A stretch of 64,000 bases of DNA, from the NCBI RefSeq assembly GCF_003634215.1, contig NZ_RBWX01000007.1:174001-238000 (forward strand), given 5' to 3'. A program made the translations under genes and the position numbers. The notes beneath the pieces were generated by a model, which did no database searches, was not told the origin of the DNA, and saw nothing but the letters and a program-made list of their open reading frames with translations. Source of the DNA: Sphingosinicella microcystinivorans (GTDB taxonomy: Bacteria; Pseudomonadota; Alphaproteobacteria; Sphingomonadales; Sphingomonadaceae). How positions within the stretch are numbered: position 1 is the stretch's first letter; the number at the start of each line of letters is the position of its first letter. Below are positions 19,101-27,105 of this stretch, piece after piece.

Positions 19101-19485
19101 GGCGGCGGTGCATGCATGGCTTCGCCGCAACGCGCCTGATCTGGACGCAGGTGCGATTGCCGCCGAGGTTGTGGGCGCGCTCGCTGATCCCACGCTCACC
19201 GCGTGGTTTGCGGAGGGAGCCTATGCCGAAGCGCCGCTTTCCGCCGTCGTCGAGGATGTCGTCATCACCGGCACGATCGACCGGCTGATCGTCGAGGAAG
19301 GCGTTGTGCGCGCACTCGATTTCAAGACCGGGCGGAACCCGCCGCAGGACCTTTCCGGCGTGCCGACTCCGCACCTGCGCCAGATGCGCGCCTACCGCGA
19401 TGCGCTTGCCCGTATCTTCCCGGGCCACCGCATCGAGACGGCGTTGTTCTACACGGCGGCGCTGCGTTTCATCCGCGTGGATTGA
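16162..19485 (+). CDS. addA: double-strand break repair helicase-nuclease AddA
   Basis: A 1107-residue UvrD/Rep-type superfamily 1 helicase with a C-terminal nuclease. Walker A is SASAGTGKTQ (Lys30), motif Ia LLALTFTKAAAAEM, motif II ILVDEGQDTN, a later helicase motif MTVHGSKGLQAPIV, and motif VI LLYVALTRAEDRLYVGG. The nuclease motif is ALDFKTGRNP (Asp1053, Lys1055). With AddB it processes double-strand breaks. I start it at ATG 16162, which overlaps the addB stop (ATGA) and matches the family start; an in-frame ATG 15 nt upstream is possible. The stop is 111 nt before trxA. Confidence 0.96.
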   Translation: MSIRPLLPEQKRAADPELSAWVSASAGTGKTQVLTARVLRLLLAGARPDGLLALTFTKAAAAEMQTRIFETLSRWVRADEGALTAELVAIGAPSDEDTRRRARALFAEALETRGGLKVQTLHSFASALLAAFPLEAGIAPGYETLDDRSALRIHSETLAERIGSGDASLLADLADLSVQGGEARVQEVIAKLLAGRAVFENVYGKAVDWRGLVRRGLGLPVSGSRDEVLSDALADDAFDWETVREYTAAMVAWGTKTGLEAADTLGRVLGAAPEVRHDFLDDLVGIAFTAAGEFKKPPRKNDPYFDTLHARFCMVIGAVRDLAAGLDLAETAALHLRVGHAFAAAYETRKEAAGALDYADLIVKAARLLSTLAAPFVLFKLDQRIDHILVDEGQDTNAAQWAIVEAIADEFFAGTGTRDEAETGARTQFAVGDYKQAIFGFQGTDPRAFEAARVAAERRALGAEKPFETIDLALSFRSVPAVLDVVDTVVEAVGAAAFGIEGDIPRHAAHRAGAAGEVVLWAPVTGEPDDDDEVEDAVPEDAERTLAANIARQVAGWLERGELLASKGRPIAAGDIMLLVRSRGSLVPALVSALMAARVPVAGADRLRLTQPLAVQDLLALVRFALQPGDDLSLAALLVSPFLGWSQDDLYDLAFKRRGTLWRTLRDRSDDKARAAEDWLGKVLARADYMAPYEFLEYVLSGEPQGRLRLIARLGEEARDPIEELLNQALAYEGANTPSLQGFLSWIEADDVEVKRDAEAAHDAVRIMTVHGSKGLQAPIVIMADAASAVPKGAKPPLPLELPGLGPAPLFFGSSKTLVGPAREAYEAATRAEGEEHMRLLYVALTRAEDRLYVGGALGKRPSKAKSWHGHVTDALAALGAQSVADSVWGDVLRHASGTPAPVAAPTKPVRRTTPAIPAWALAMPPEEERPPRPLAPSAPQDDDPAEPPPGPALRAAARRGQVLHQLFERIGGVAPENRAAAVHAWLRRNAPDLDAGAIAAEVVGALADPTLTAWFAEGAYAEAPLSAVVEDVVITGTIDRLIVEEGVVRALDFKTGRNPPQDLSGVPTPHLRQMRAYRDALARIFPGHRIETALFYTAALRFIRVD

Positions 19486-19596
19486 CCTGAAAGCGCGGCT
19501 TTCCGCCATGTCAGAAAGCCTTGGGATATTTGGCCTTGAAGCGGTGCCCCTCAGCCTCCATTTTGCGGCAAAAGCTGTTGTTCATGGAGACTTCTC

Positions 19597-19920
19597 ATGG
19601 GTTCCACCGCCATTACGCCTGAAAACTTCGAAGCCGAAGTTGCAAACGCCGGAAAGCCGGTTCTCGTTGATTTCTGGGCGCCGTGGTGCGGCCCGTGCCG
19701 TCAGATCGCTCCGGCGCTCGAAGAGCTTTCGGAAGAACTCGGCGATCAGGTGACGATCGCCAAGCTCAACACCGACGATCACCCCGAGCTCGCGTCGCAG
19801 TTCGGCATCCGGGGCATTCCCACGATGATCCTGTTCAAGGACGGCAAGCCCGCCGCCACCAAGGTGGGCGCGCAGCCGAAGTCGATGATCAAGGATTGGC
19901 TCGTCGGCGAACTCGCCTGA
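19597..19920 (+). CDS. trxA: thioredoxin
   Basis: A 107-residue classical thioredoxin, the general disulfide reductant of the cytosol. The active site is [14 protein letters not shown]. The cis-Pro segment [15 protein letters not shown] and the conserved C-terminal half are complete. GGAGACTT lies at good spacing before the ATG. It follows addA as in many alphaproteobacteria, and the 111-nt gap leaves room for its own promoter. Its end faces the MFS gene on the other strand. Confidence 0.97.
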   Translation: MGSTAITPENFEAEVANAGKPVLVDFWAPWCGPCRQIAPALEELSEELGDQVTIAKLNTDDHPELASQFGIRGIPTMILFKDGKPAATKVGAQPKSMIKDWLVGELA

Positions 19921-19936
19921 ACGGTGAAGGCGGGGG

Positions 19937-21148
19937 CTAGGCTGCCTCCGCCAGCGCCGCCCGTCGGCTGACGAACGCCGCCAATAACGCACCCGCCGCA
20001 AGGATGCCTGCCGCGATCAGGAAACTGACGCCCGGTGCATCGCCTACGGTCATTTCGTACATCCAGCCGAAGAACAGCGGCGAGGCGATGCCCGCGATGC
20101 TGCCGACGCTCATGTTTGCGCCCTGAAGCTGGCCTTGTTCACTTTCGGAGACGCGGCGCGTCATCAACGATTGCAGCGTCGGCATGGCGAGCGCCCACAG
20201 TGCATTGGGGAACAGCGCCAGCGTGAAAAGAAGCCCCGTGGGCGCAAGGCCCATGCTGGCAAGGCCCAGGCTTCCCATCACCAGCCCTGTCACCATCGTG
20301 CGCCGGTCGCCGAAGCGTTTCACTACCGGGCCCACCAGCCCCGCCTGCACGATCATTTCCAGGATGCCCGCAAGCGCCAGCGCGAAGCCGAGGTACATCG
20401 GGGTCCAGCCATGCTTGTGCGCGGCGTAGAGCACGAACACCACGGAGAACACGTGGTGCGCGAAGTAGAGCAGGAAGTTCACGACCGCGAGGCCGGAGAG
20501 TTCCGGGTGCGAGCGCAGCAGTTTGAGTGCGCCGAACGGGTTCGCGCGTGTCCACGAAAACGCCATGCGCCGTTCCTTCGGCAGCGATTCCGGCAGGATG
20601 AACAGACCGTAGAGGAAGGTCACGCCGGACAGTGCCGCCGCTGCCCAGAATGGTGCGCGCGGGCTGATCTCGCCGAGAACGCCGCCGATCAGCGGCCCGG
20701 CGATGAACCCCGCACTGAAGGCCGCGCCGACGAGCCCGTAGCCGCGCGCACGCTCTTCGGGCGGGGTGATGTCGGCCATGTAGGCGAACACGGCGGTGAA
20801 GCTCGACGACGTGATGCCCCCGATCATCCGCCCGACGGCGAGCCACCACAGATCCGGCGCCAGGGCCATCAGGATCCAGTCGAGCGTCAGGCCTGCTGTC
20901 GAGATGAGGATCGTTGGCCGCCGCCCGTAGCGGTCGGAGATCGAGCCGATGATCGGCGAGCAGAGAAACTGCATCCCTGCCCAGATCGCGACCATGATGC
21001 CGTTCCAGTACCCCGCGGCCGCTTCAGATCCCGCAAAACCCTTGATGAGAGCGGGAAGGATAGGGATCACGATCCCCATCGCCATCACGTCGAGAACGGC
21101 GACGGCGAGGATGAAAGCGATTGCGGGGCTGAAACGCGCGGAGGACAT
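19937..21148 (-). CDS. MFS transporter, TetA-like (TCR) drug:H+ antiporter family
   Basis: A 403-residue major facilitator with 12 predicted membrane segments. The loop 2-3 motif A is GSISDRYGRRP, and motif C-like glycines occur in GAAFSAGFIAGPLIGG, the antiporter signature of TM5. The TM1 sequence VLDVMAMGIVIPILPALI is typical of the TetA/YceL group. It likely exports a small hydrophobic drug or metabolite; the substrate cannot be read from sequence. It stands alone: no TetR-type regulator is next to it, and argJ starts a separate minus-strand gene upstream. Confidence 0.88.
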   Translation of the reverse strand: MSSARFSPAIAFILAVAVLDVMAMGIVIPILPALIKGFAGSEAAAGYWNGIMVAIWAGMQFLCSPIIGSISDRYGRRPTILISTAGLTLDWILMALAPDLWWLAVGRMIGGITSSSFTAVFAYMADITPPEERARGYGLVGAAFSAGFIAGPLIGGVLGEISPRAPFWAAAALSGVTFLYGLFILPESLPKERRMAFSWTRANPFGALKLLRSHPELSGLAVVNFLLYFAHHVFSVVFVLYAAHKHGWTPMYLGFALALAGILEMIVQAGLVGPVVKRFGDRRTMVTGLVMGSLGLASMGLAPTGLLFTLALFPNALWALAMPTLQSLMTRRVSESEQGQLQGANMSVGSIAGIASPLFFGWMYEMTVGDAPGVSFLIAAGILAAGALLAAFVSRRAALAEAA

Positions 21149-21197
21149 GGTCGGCGCTCATAGCGGCGCGCGGGCGCGGCGTCACGCGCTCAGGATG

Positions 21198-22439
21198 TCA
21201 GCTCCGATAGTCGGCGTTGATCGAGATGTAGCCGTGCGTCAGGTCGCAGGTCCAAACCGTCGCGCGGCCTTCTCCCAGGCCGAGGTTCACGCCGATTTCG
21301 ATCTCCTGACCCTTGAGGTGCGCGGCGACCGGTGCCTCATCGTAACCGTCGACGACCATGCCGTCTTTCGCGACGATGGTGTCGCCGAAGCGTACCGAGA
21401 GCTTGTCGCGGTCGGCGTGCTCGCCGGCCTTGCCGACCGCCATGACGACGCGGCCCCAGTTGGCGTCTTCGCCGGCCACCGCGGTCTTTACCAGCGGCGA
21501 GTTGGCGATCGAGAGCGCGATGCGTTTTGCGGAGGCATAATCGGTTGCGCCTTCCACCTTCACGGCGATCAGCTTCTGCGCGCCTTCGCCGTCGCGCACG
21601 ACCTGCTGCGCGAGGTCGCGGCAGACCTGGGTGAGCGCGGCCTGGAGGGCGTCGGCGCCGGGCGAGTCGGGGCCTGTGATCTCGGCGTTCTTTGCAGCGC
21701 CGGTTGCGAAGGCGAGAAGGGTGTCGCTCGTTGAGGTGTCACTGTCGACGGTGATCGCATGGAAGCTGAGGTCGGTTGCCGCCGCGAGCATCGTCTTCAG
21801 GTAGGCGGGGGAGACGGCGGCGTCGGTGAACACGAAGGCGAGCATCGTTGCCATGTCGGGCGCGATCATGCCCGAGCCCTTGGCAATGCCGACCACCGCG
21901 ACGGTGCGGTCGCCGATGATGGCGGTGGCACCCGCGCCTTTCGCAAACGTATCGGTTGTCATGATCGTCGAGGCGGCGTGGAGCCAGCTTGCGTCGGACC
22001 CGACCGAAAGCTTGTTGAACGCTTGCCGGAGGCCGTCCTTCGCCTTGTCCTCGGGGAGCGGCACGCCGATCACGCCTGTCGAAGCGAGGAATATCTCTTC
22101 GCGCGCGATGCCGAGTTCGCCGGAGACCGTTTCGAGGATCATGTCGCACGCGGCCTTGCCGCGCCGCCCGGTGAAGGCGTTTGAGTTGCCCGCGTTCACG
22201 ACAAGTGCGCGCGCCTTGCCCCTGGCAAGCGCACTCCGGCACCATTCGACCTCCGGCGAGGGGCACTTCGACGTCGTCGTCAGCCCGGCGACAACGGTGC
22301 CCTCCGCGAACTCGCCGAGCAGCATGTCGGCCCGGTCCCAGTTCTTGTATCCCGCGCGGGCGGTCGCAAGGCGCACGCCTTCGATATCGGGCAGTTTCGG
22401 GAATTTTTCGGGTGCCAGGGGCGAACGGTCGTGCATCAT
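21198..22439 (-). CDS. argJ: bifunctional glutamate N-acetyltransferase / amino-acid N-acetyltransferase (ArgJ)
   Basis: A 413-residue ornithine acetyltransferase of the cyclic arginine pathway, moving acetyl from N-acetylornithine to glutamate. The precursor self-cleaves at the Ala-Thr bond in KGSGMIAPDMATMLAF, making the Thr nucleophile. LVVNAGNSNAFTG and HAITVDSDTSTSDT are further family blocks, and the C-terminus ISINADYRS is conserved. The ATG at 22439 has GAGGACA in front; the frame stays open upstream but homologues start near here. Whether it is truly bifunctional (also using acetyl-CoA) cannot be seen. Confidence 0.96.
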   Translation of the reverse strand: MMHDRSPLAPEKFPKLPDIEGVRLATARAGYKNWDRADMLLGEFAEGTVVAGLTTTSKCPSPEVEWCRSALARGKARALVVNAGNSNAFTGRRGKAACDMILETVSGELGIAREEIFLASTGVIGVPLPEDKAKDGLRQAFNKLSVGSDASWLHAASTIMTTDTFAKGAGATAIIGDRTVAVVGIAKGSGMIAPDMATMLAFVFTDAAVSPAYLKTMLAAATDLSFHAITVDSDTSTSDTLLAFATGAAKNAEITGPDSPGADALQAALTQVCRDLAQQVVRDGEGAQKLIAVKVEGATDYASAKRIALSIANSPLVKTAVAGEDANWGRVVMAVGKAGEHADRDKLSVRFGDTIVAKDGMVVDGYDEAPVAAHLKGQEIEIGVNLGLGEGRATVWTCDLTHGYISINADYRS

Positions 22440-22594
22440 TGTCCTCGTGGATGGAACTGATCCCGGTTTAGGCCACCGCGGCGTTTTGGTCGAGCCGCAA
22501 GAGGGGACTCGCCAACGGGATTCCACCGCGTTAGGCTTCATGTCCAACGACAAAGACCAAGCGGCGAGCAGAGACGAAGGAGCGCAGGTTTAAA

Positions 22595-22608
22595 AGGGGA
22601 CACGCATT
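22595..22608 (+). promoter_or_regulatory. Shine-Dalgarno followed by a possible ATT start for the ATP-grasp gene
   Basis: AAGGGGA (22594-22600) is the only good ribosome-binding site near the start of the ATP-grasp gene. It sits 5 nt before an in-frame ATT (22606), but 23 nt before the first ATG (22624). Starting at ATT would add the residues MSTFNE before MYDG. A stop codon at 22591 closes the frame upstream, with no ATG, GTG or TTG in between. Confidence 0.4.
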
Positions 22609-22623
22609 TCGACGTTCAACGAA

Positions 22624-24015
22624 ATGTACGACGGGGAAACGGTTCGCGCGCCCTATCTCGACCTTTCGGGTTGGGTTACGGACATGCCGCCGGCCCTCCT
22701 CGATCTGAAACGCGCCGAAGCCGACGCCCTGTTTCGCCGTATCGGCATCACCTTCGCGGTGTATGGTGAGGGCGGCGATCCCGAACGGCTCATTCCTTTC
22801 GACATCTTCCCGCGCGTGTTCACCGCGCACGAATGGCGGCGGCTTGAGCGCGGCGTGAAGCAGCGCGCGCAGGCGCTCAACGCCTTCCTTCGCGACGTTT
22901 ACGACCGCGCCGAAATCGTCCGCGCGGGGCGCATCCCGGCAGAGAGGATTTTCCAGAACGCGGCCTATGAGCCTGCGGTGGTGGGTATCCAGCCGCCACG
23001 CGGCATCTACAGCCACATCGTCGGCGTTGATATCGTGCGCACGGGCCCCACCGATTTCTTCGTGCTCGAGGACAATTGCCGCACGCCGTCCGGTGTTTCC
23101 TACATGCTGGAGAACCGGGAAATCATGATGAGGATGTTCCCGGATCTCTTTCAGCGGAACCGCGTTGAGCCCGTGGAGGATTATCCGAACCAATTGCGCC
23201 GCACGCTGATGAGCGTCGCGCCCGGGGGCTGCAAGGGTGAGCCGACCGTGGTGCTGCTCACGCCGGGCTCGCTCAACAGCGCCTATTACGAGCACTCGTT
23301 TCTCGCCGACCAGATGGGCGTCGAGCTCGTGGAGGGGCAGGATCTCTTCGTCGACGGCGACCACGTTTACATGCGCACGACGATGGGGCCGAAGCGCGTG
23401 GACGTGATCTACCGCCGCATTGACGACGACTTTCTCGATCCGCTCTGCTTCCGCCCCGATTCGATGCTGGGCGTGCCGGGGCTGATGAACGTGTACCGCG
23501 CGGGCAATGTCGCGATCGCCTCGGCGCCCGGTGCGGGTGTGGCGGACGACAAGGCGATCTACACCTACGTGCCGGAGATGATCCGTTTTTATCTGGGCGA
23601 GGAGCCCGTTCTGGCGAACGTGCCGACGTGGCAGTGCGGCAATGCTGACGATCTCGCTTACGTCCTCGGCAACCTTTCCGATCTCGTCGTCAAGGAAGTG
23701 CATGGTTCGGGAGGATACGGCATGTTGGTCGGACCCGCCTCGACGCGCGCCGAGGTTGAAGCCTATGCACGGCGCATCAAGGCCAACCCCTCAGAATTTA
23801 TCGCCCAGCCCACGCTGTCGCTCTCGACGACGCCAACCTACGTCGAGTCCGGCCTTGCGCCGCGCCATGTCGACCTCCGGCCATACTGTCTCGTCGGCGA
23901 GCGCATCCATCTTTGTGCGGGCGGGCTGACGCGCGTCGCGCTTCGCGAGGGGTCGCTTGTCGTCAATTCATCGCAGGGCGGCGGCGTGAAAGACACGTGG
24001 GTGCTGGCGGACTGA
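22624..24015 (+). CDS. circularly permuted ATP-grasp type 2 protein (Anbu cluster)
   Basis: A 463-residue protein of the COG2308 type (DUF404/DUF407), a circularly permuted ATP-grasp ligase. Family blocks seen: LIPFDIFPRVFTAHEW, ERIFQNAAYEPAV, DFFVLEDNCRTPSGVSYMLENRE, VDGDHVYMRTT, DDKAIYTYVPEMIRFYLGEE, KEVHGSGGYGMLVGP and RPYCLVGERIHLCAGGLTRVAL. ATP-grasp enzymes usually join a carboxylate to an amine through an acyl phosphate, so a peptide or amide ligase is expected; no substrate is known to me. It heads four tightly packed genes: alpha-E (0 nt gap), transglutaminase (1 nt overlap) and Anbu protease. The true start may lie 18 nt upstream at an ATT. Confidence 0.9.
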   Translation: MYDGETVRAPYLDLSGWVTDMPPALLDLKRAEADALFRRIGITFAVYGEGGDPERLIPFDIFPRVFTAHEWRRLERGVKQRAQALNAFLRDVYDRAEIVRAGRIPAERIFQNAAYEPAVVGIQPPRGIYSHIVGVDIVRTGPTDFFVLEDNCRTPSGVSYMLENREIMMRMFPDLFQRNRVEPVEDYPNQLRRTLMSVAPGGCKGEPTVVLLTPGSLNSAYYEHSFLADQMGVELVEGQDLFVDGDHVYMRTTMGPKRVDVIYRRIDDDFLDPLCFRPDSMLGVPGLMNVYRAGNVAIASAPGAGVADDKAIYTYVPEMIRFYLGEEPVLANVPTWQCGNADDLAYVLGNLSDLVVKEVHGSGGYGMLVGPASTRAEVEAYARRIKANPSEFIAQPTLSLSTTPTYVESGLAPRHVDLRPYCLVGERIHLCAGGLTRVALREGSLVVNSSQGGGVKDTWVLAD

Positions 24016-24972
24016 ATGACCATGCTGAGCCGCACCGCCGAAAACCTCTTCTGGATGACCCGCTACATGGAGCGGGCCGAGACGATGGCACGCCTGCTGG
24101 AGGTCGGCTATCGTATCGCGCTGATGCCGTCCGCGGGCACGGGGCACCAGAACGACTGGGCATCGATCCTGGCCGCGGCGGGCGGCGCGGCGGCGTTTGC
24201 ATCACGCTACGGCGAGACAACGCCCGCCACGGTGGAGACATTTCTGTTCTTCGACCGCGAGAACACCTCATCCGTTGCGAACTGCATTGCCCGCGCCCGC
24301 GACAACGCAAGGGTCGTCCGCACGGCTGTCACCAGCGAGGTTTGGGACGCGCTGAACGGCGCGTTTCAGGACATGAAGGCGTTCGAACGGCGCGGGCCGG
24401 GCCGCGCCGACCTGATGTCGCTGTGCGACTGGACCAAGCGGCAGACGGCGCTTCTGCGCGGTGCGATCGAGAACACGCAGCTGCAGCAGGACGGCTACGA
24501 CTTCATGAACCTCGGCTATTACATCGAGCGCGCCGACAACACGGCGCGGATGCTCGATGTGAAATATTATGTGCTGCTGCCGGTGACGGACCGCGTAGGC
24601 GGGGGCATCGACAATTACCAGTGGACCACGCTGCTGCGCGCCATGTCGGTCTTCCGTGCGTTCCACTGGGCCTACGGCGGCGACTACACGCCGGGGAAGA
24701 TCGCGCACTTCCTCATTCTCAACAAATCCTGCCCGCGCTCGCTCATCCACTGCGCTGAACAAACCAACTATCACCTCGCGCGTCTCTCCCGCGCCTATGG
24801 CCAGCGTACGAAGCCCCACCAGACTGCGCGGACGATGCTCGCCGAACTTGCCGATACCCAGATCGACGACATCGTCTTTTCGGGCCTTCACGAGTTTCTG
24901 ACCGGCCATATCCGCCGCACCGCTGCGCTTGGCAGCGAGATCGCGGATACGTATCTGTTCGGAGGCGGCTGA
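24016..24972 (+). CDS. alpha-E domain protein (DUF403, Anbu cluster)
   Basis: A 318-residue all-helical alpha-E protein (COG2307). The start MLSRTAENLFWMTRYMERAETMARLLEV is the family signature (about residues 3-30). It continues with NTQLQQDGYDFMNLGYYIERADNTARMLDVKYY and VFRAFHWAYGGDYTPGKIAHFLIL. Its function is unproven; it nearly always accompanies the permuted ATP-grasp protein, with which it may form one enzyme, and in some genomes the two are fused. The ATG directly follows the stop of the ATP-grasp gene with no gap, and its stop overlaps the next start by one base. Confidence 0.92.
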   Translation: MTMLSRTAENLFWMTRYMERAETMARLLEVGYRIALMPSAGTGHQNDWASILAAAGGAAAFASRYGETTPATVETFLFFDRENTSSVANCIARARDNARVVRTAVTSEVWDALNGAFQDMKAFERRGPGRADLMSLCDWTKRQTALLRGAIENTQLQQDGYDFMNLGYYIERADNTARMLDVKYYVLLPVTDRVGGGIDNYQWTTLLRAMSVFRAFHWAYGGDYTPGKIAHFLILNKSCPRSLIHCAEQTNYHLARLSRAYGQRTKPHQTARTMLAELADTQIDDIVFSGLHEFLTGHIRRTAALGSEIADTYLFGGG

Positions 24973-25790
24973 TGCGCGTCTCCGTCTCTCATATCACGCG
25001 CTACCGCTACGCTTCGCCGATCCGCCAGGTAGTCCAGAGCCATCGGCTGACGCCTTCCCGCTTTGCCGGTCAGCGCACGCTCGACTGGAAGGTGGAGGTG
25101 GAAGGCGGACGCTTCTCGCAGCCGTTCACAGACGGTGCAGGCGATACGATCCGGACCATGTCGCTGCACGGCCTTGTCGAAGCCGTGGACATTCACGTGA
25201 CCGGCACGATCGAGACCGTGGATCTGGCGGGCGTGCTCAAAAACCACCGCGAGCGTATCTCGCCGCTCGTCTACCTTCGCACCACACGCGCGACGCGTCC
25301 CGATGCAGCGCTGAGGAAGCTGGCCGCAAAGGCCGTATCGGACATTCCCGAAACCGCCCATCTCGACCGGGCGCATGCCATGTCCGCCGCGGTCGCCGAC
25401 GGCATCGTATACGCGCCGGGCGAAACGCACGCGCATACGACGGCCGCCGAAGCGCTCGCCCTCGGCCTCGGCGTCTGCCAGGACCACGCGCACGCACTCA
25501 TTGCCTGCGCGGTGTCGGTCGGCATCCCGGCGCGCTACGTGTCGGGCTATCTGTTCGCCAGTGCCGACGGCGTTCCGCACGAGGCGAGCCATGCCTGGGC
25601 GGAGCTTTATGTCGATGCCCTGGGTTGGGTCGGGTTCGATCCTGCCAACCGCTGCTGCCCCGATGAACGCTATATCCGCCTCGGCTCGGGGATCGATTCG
25701 GAGTCCGCGGCGCCGATCCGGGGTGTTTCCTTCGGTGTCGCGAACGAAGATCTCGATGTGACCGTTGCGGTTACCGCGGTGCAGCAATAA
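24972..25790 (+). CDS. transglutaminase-like cysteine protease/transferase (Anbu cluster)
   Basis: A 272-residue protein with an N-terminal bacterial transglutaminase-associated beta domain (about 1-90, starting MRVSVSHITRYRYASPIRQ) and a C-terminal transglutaminase core. The triad is visible: Cys169 (GLGVCQDHAH), His207 (EASHAWAEL) and Asp223 (VGFDPANR). Such proteins cleave, hydrolyse or transfer amide bonds; bacterial members are often peptidases. The three partners suggest it acts on a product of the ATP-grasp protein. It lacks a signal peptide. 13 nt separate it from the protease gene. Confidence 0.92.
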   Translation: MRVSVSHITRYRYASPIRQVVQSHRLTPSRFAGQRTLDWKVEVEGGRFSQPFTDGAGDTIRTMSLHGLVEAVDIHVTGTIETVDLAGVLKNHRERISPLVYLRTTRATRPDAALRKLAAKAVSDIPETAHLDRAHAMSAAVADGIVYAPGETHAHTTAAEALALGLGVCQDHAHALIACAVSVGIPARYVSGYLFASADGVPHEASHAWAELYVDALGWVGFDPANRCCPDERYIRLGSGIDSESAAPIRGVSFGVANEDLDVTVAVTAVQQ

Positions 25791-25803
25791 AGGTTGCAGC
25801 ACC

Positions 25804-26529
25804 ATGACATACTGCGTCGGCGTCCTCCTCAATGATGGTATCGTGCTCCTTTCGGACACGCGCACCAACGCCGGTTTCGACAACATCGCCAGCTACAAGA
25901 AGATGTTCGTGTTCGAGGAGCCGGGCGAGCGCGTGATCGCGCTGATGACGGCGGGCAGCCTTTCGGTGACGCAGACGGTGATCGCGCGGCTTCGCGATGC
26001 GATCGACGACCCGGAACAGACCGAAACGCCATCGATCATGAAGGCGGCGACGATGCTGGAGGTCGCGCAGATCGTGGGCGACACGCTCTCGCAGGTCACT
26101 TCGGAGATTTCCGAGAAGCTTGAACGCATGAAGCAGGGCGCCACCGCGTCGATGATCCTCGCCGGGCAGCGCAAGGGCGGCGGCCCGCGCATGTTTCTGA
26201 TCTACCCCGAGGGCAATTTCATCGAGGCCACGGAAGACACGCCGTTCCTGCAGATCGGCGAGCACAAGTACGGCAAGCCGATCCTCGACCGGGTCGTGCG
26301 GAAGGACATGCCGATCGACGATGCGCGCAAGGCGTTGCTGCTCTCGATGGATTCGACGTTGCGTTCCAACCTGTCGGTGGGGATGCCGCTGGATCTCGCG
26401 GTGATCCGCAAGGATGATCTCACGGTTTCCGAAACGCACCGCTTTGAACCGGGCGATCCGGCTTTCTCTGCGATGTCGGAAGCCTGGAGCCGAACGCTTC
26501 GTGAAGGCTTCACGCGGATCGAAATCTAG
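25804..26529 (+). CDS. Anbu, proteasome-type peptidase
   Basis: A 241-residue Ntn hydrolase of the Anbu (ancestral beta subunit) type, related to HslV and the proteasome beta subunit. It starts MTYCVGVLLNDGIVLLSD, so Thr2 becomes the N-terminal nucleophile after Met removal. RTNAGFDNIASYKKMF supplies the conserved Asp/Arg and Lys region. I start it at ATG 25804, directly before the Thr, because a longer frame from 25765 would bury the nucleophile. No ATPase partner (HslU, Mpa) is nearby, as is usual for Anbu. Structures of other Anbu proteins show open helical or ring assemblies; the substrate is unknown. It is the last gene of the cluster. Confidence 0.93.
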   Translation: MTYCVGVLLNDGIVLLSDTRTNAGFDNIASYKKMFVFEEPGERVIALMTAGSLSVTQTVIARLRDAIDDPEQTETPSIMKAATMLEVAQIVGDTLSQVTSEISEKLERMKQGATASMILAGQRKGGGPRMFLIYPEGNFIEATEDTPFLQIGEHKYGKPILDRVVRKDMPIDDARKALLLSMDSTLRSNLSVGMPLDLAVIRKDDLTVSETHRFEPGDPAFSAMSEAWSRTLREGFTRIEI

Positions 26530-26573
26530 GAGGCGTGGCCTGCGCTGAAGTTTGCGCAGCGGGCTTCAGGCGA

Positions 26574-26975
26574 TCAGGGTTTTCCGAAGAAGCGGTCGAT
26601 TACGTTTTGCGCAAGCCGTGCGGGGCGCAGCGTTTCGGCATCCACGCAGCACCAGCTTGATTTCACTTCGGCGAGAACCTCCTCGCCGCGCTTGATGATC
26701 GTTTCGTAGAACGCCCGCGCGCCGTGCACCTTTTCGAGGAGGACAGTGGCGATCACCTCGTCGTCGAGGAAGGTCGGGCGGCGGTAGGTGATCTCGTGTT
26801 TCAGCGCGACCCACAGGTGCGCGGCGACGGCATCCGCGGGCGCGAAGCGCTGCCAGTGGCTGAGCACCGCGTCCTGAACCCACTTCAGGTAGCTCGCATT
26901 GTTCACGTGGCCCATGAAATCGATATCGGCAGGGCTGATCTCGATCGCGTAGCTGAAAGGGGCGGGGTTGCTCAT
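26574..26975 (-). CDS. acyl-CoA thioesterase (4-hydroxybenzoyl-CoA thioesterase-like hotdog fold)
   Basis: A 133-residue hotdog-fold thioesterase of the 4HBT/YbgC type. ISPADIDFMGHVNNASYLKWVQDA carries the catalytic Asp and the conserved HVNN. TYRRPTFLDDEVIATVLLEKVHG is the second strand-helix block. It hydrolyses acyl-CoA (or acyl-ACP) to the free acid; substrate unknown. The ATG at 26975 starts the protein just before the fold; the open frame continues upstream into non-homologous sequence. It faces the Anbu gene and is probably transcribed alone. Confidence 0.88.
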   Translation of the reverse strand: MSNPAPFSYAIEISPADIDFMGHVNNASYLKWVQDAVLSHWQRFAPADAVAAHLWVALKHEITYRRPTFLDDEVIATVLLEKVHGARAFYETIIKRGEEVLAEVKSSWCCVDAETLRPARLAQNVIDRFFGKP

Positions 26976-27051
26976 TTTTCTCAGGATAGCAGGCACGGGC
27001 CGATTTAGCGAGCGATGCCCGCGTGCGGACAGAATGCCGCAGGCCCTGACG

Positions 27052-27083
27052 AAAAGTGCCGCCGGAGATGGCTCCGGCGGCAC
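27052..27083 (-). terminator. Rho-independent terminator after the PEP-CTERM gene
   Basis: On the minus strand a perfect 12-bp stem (27072-27083 with 27056-27067, 4-nt loop) is followed by TTTT (27055-27052). It lies 22 nt past the stop of the PEP-CTERM gene. Confidence 0.8.
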
Positions 27084-27105
27084 TCCTGCGTGACGAAACG
27101 GTCGC

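Noticed and set aside
26540-26559. CTGCGC/GCGCAG hairpin between the Anbu protease and thioesterase genes as a shared terminator
   Set aside because: Only 6 bp and no T-tract on either strand.
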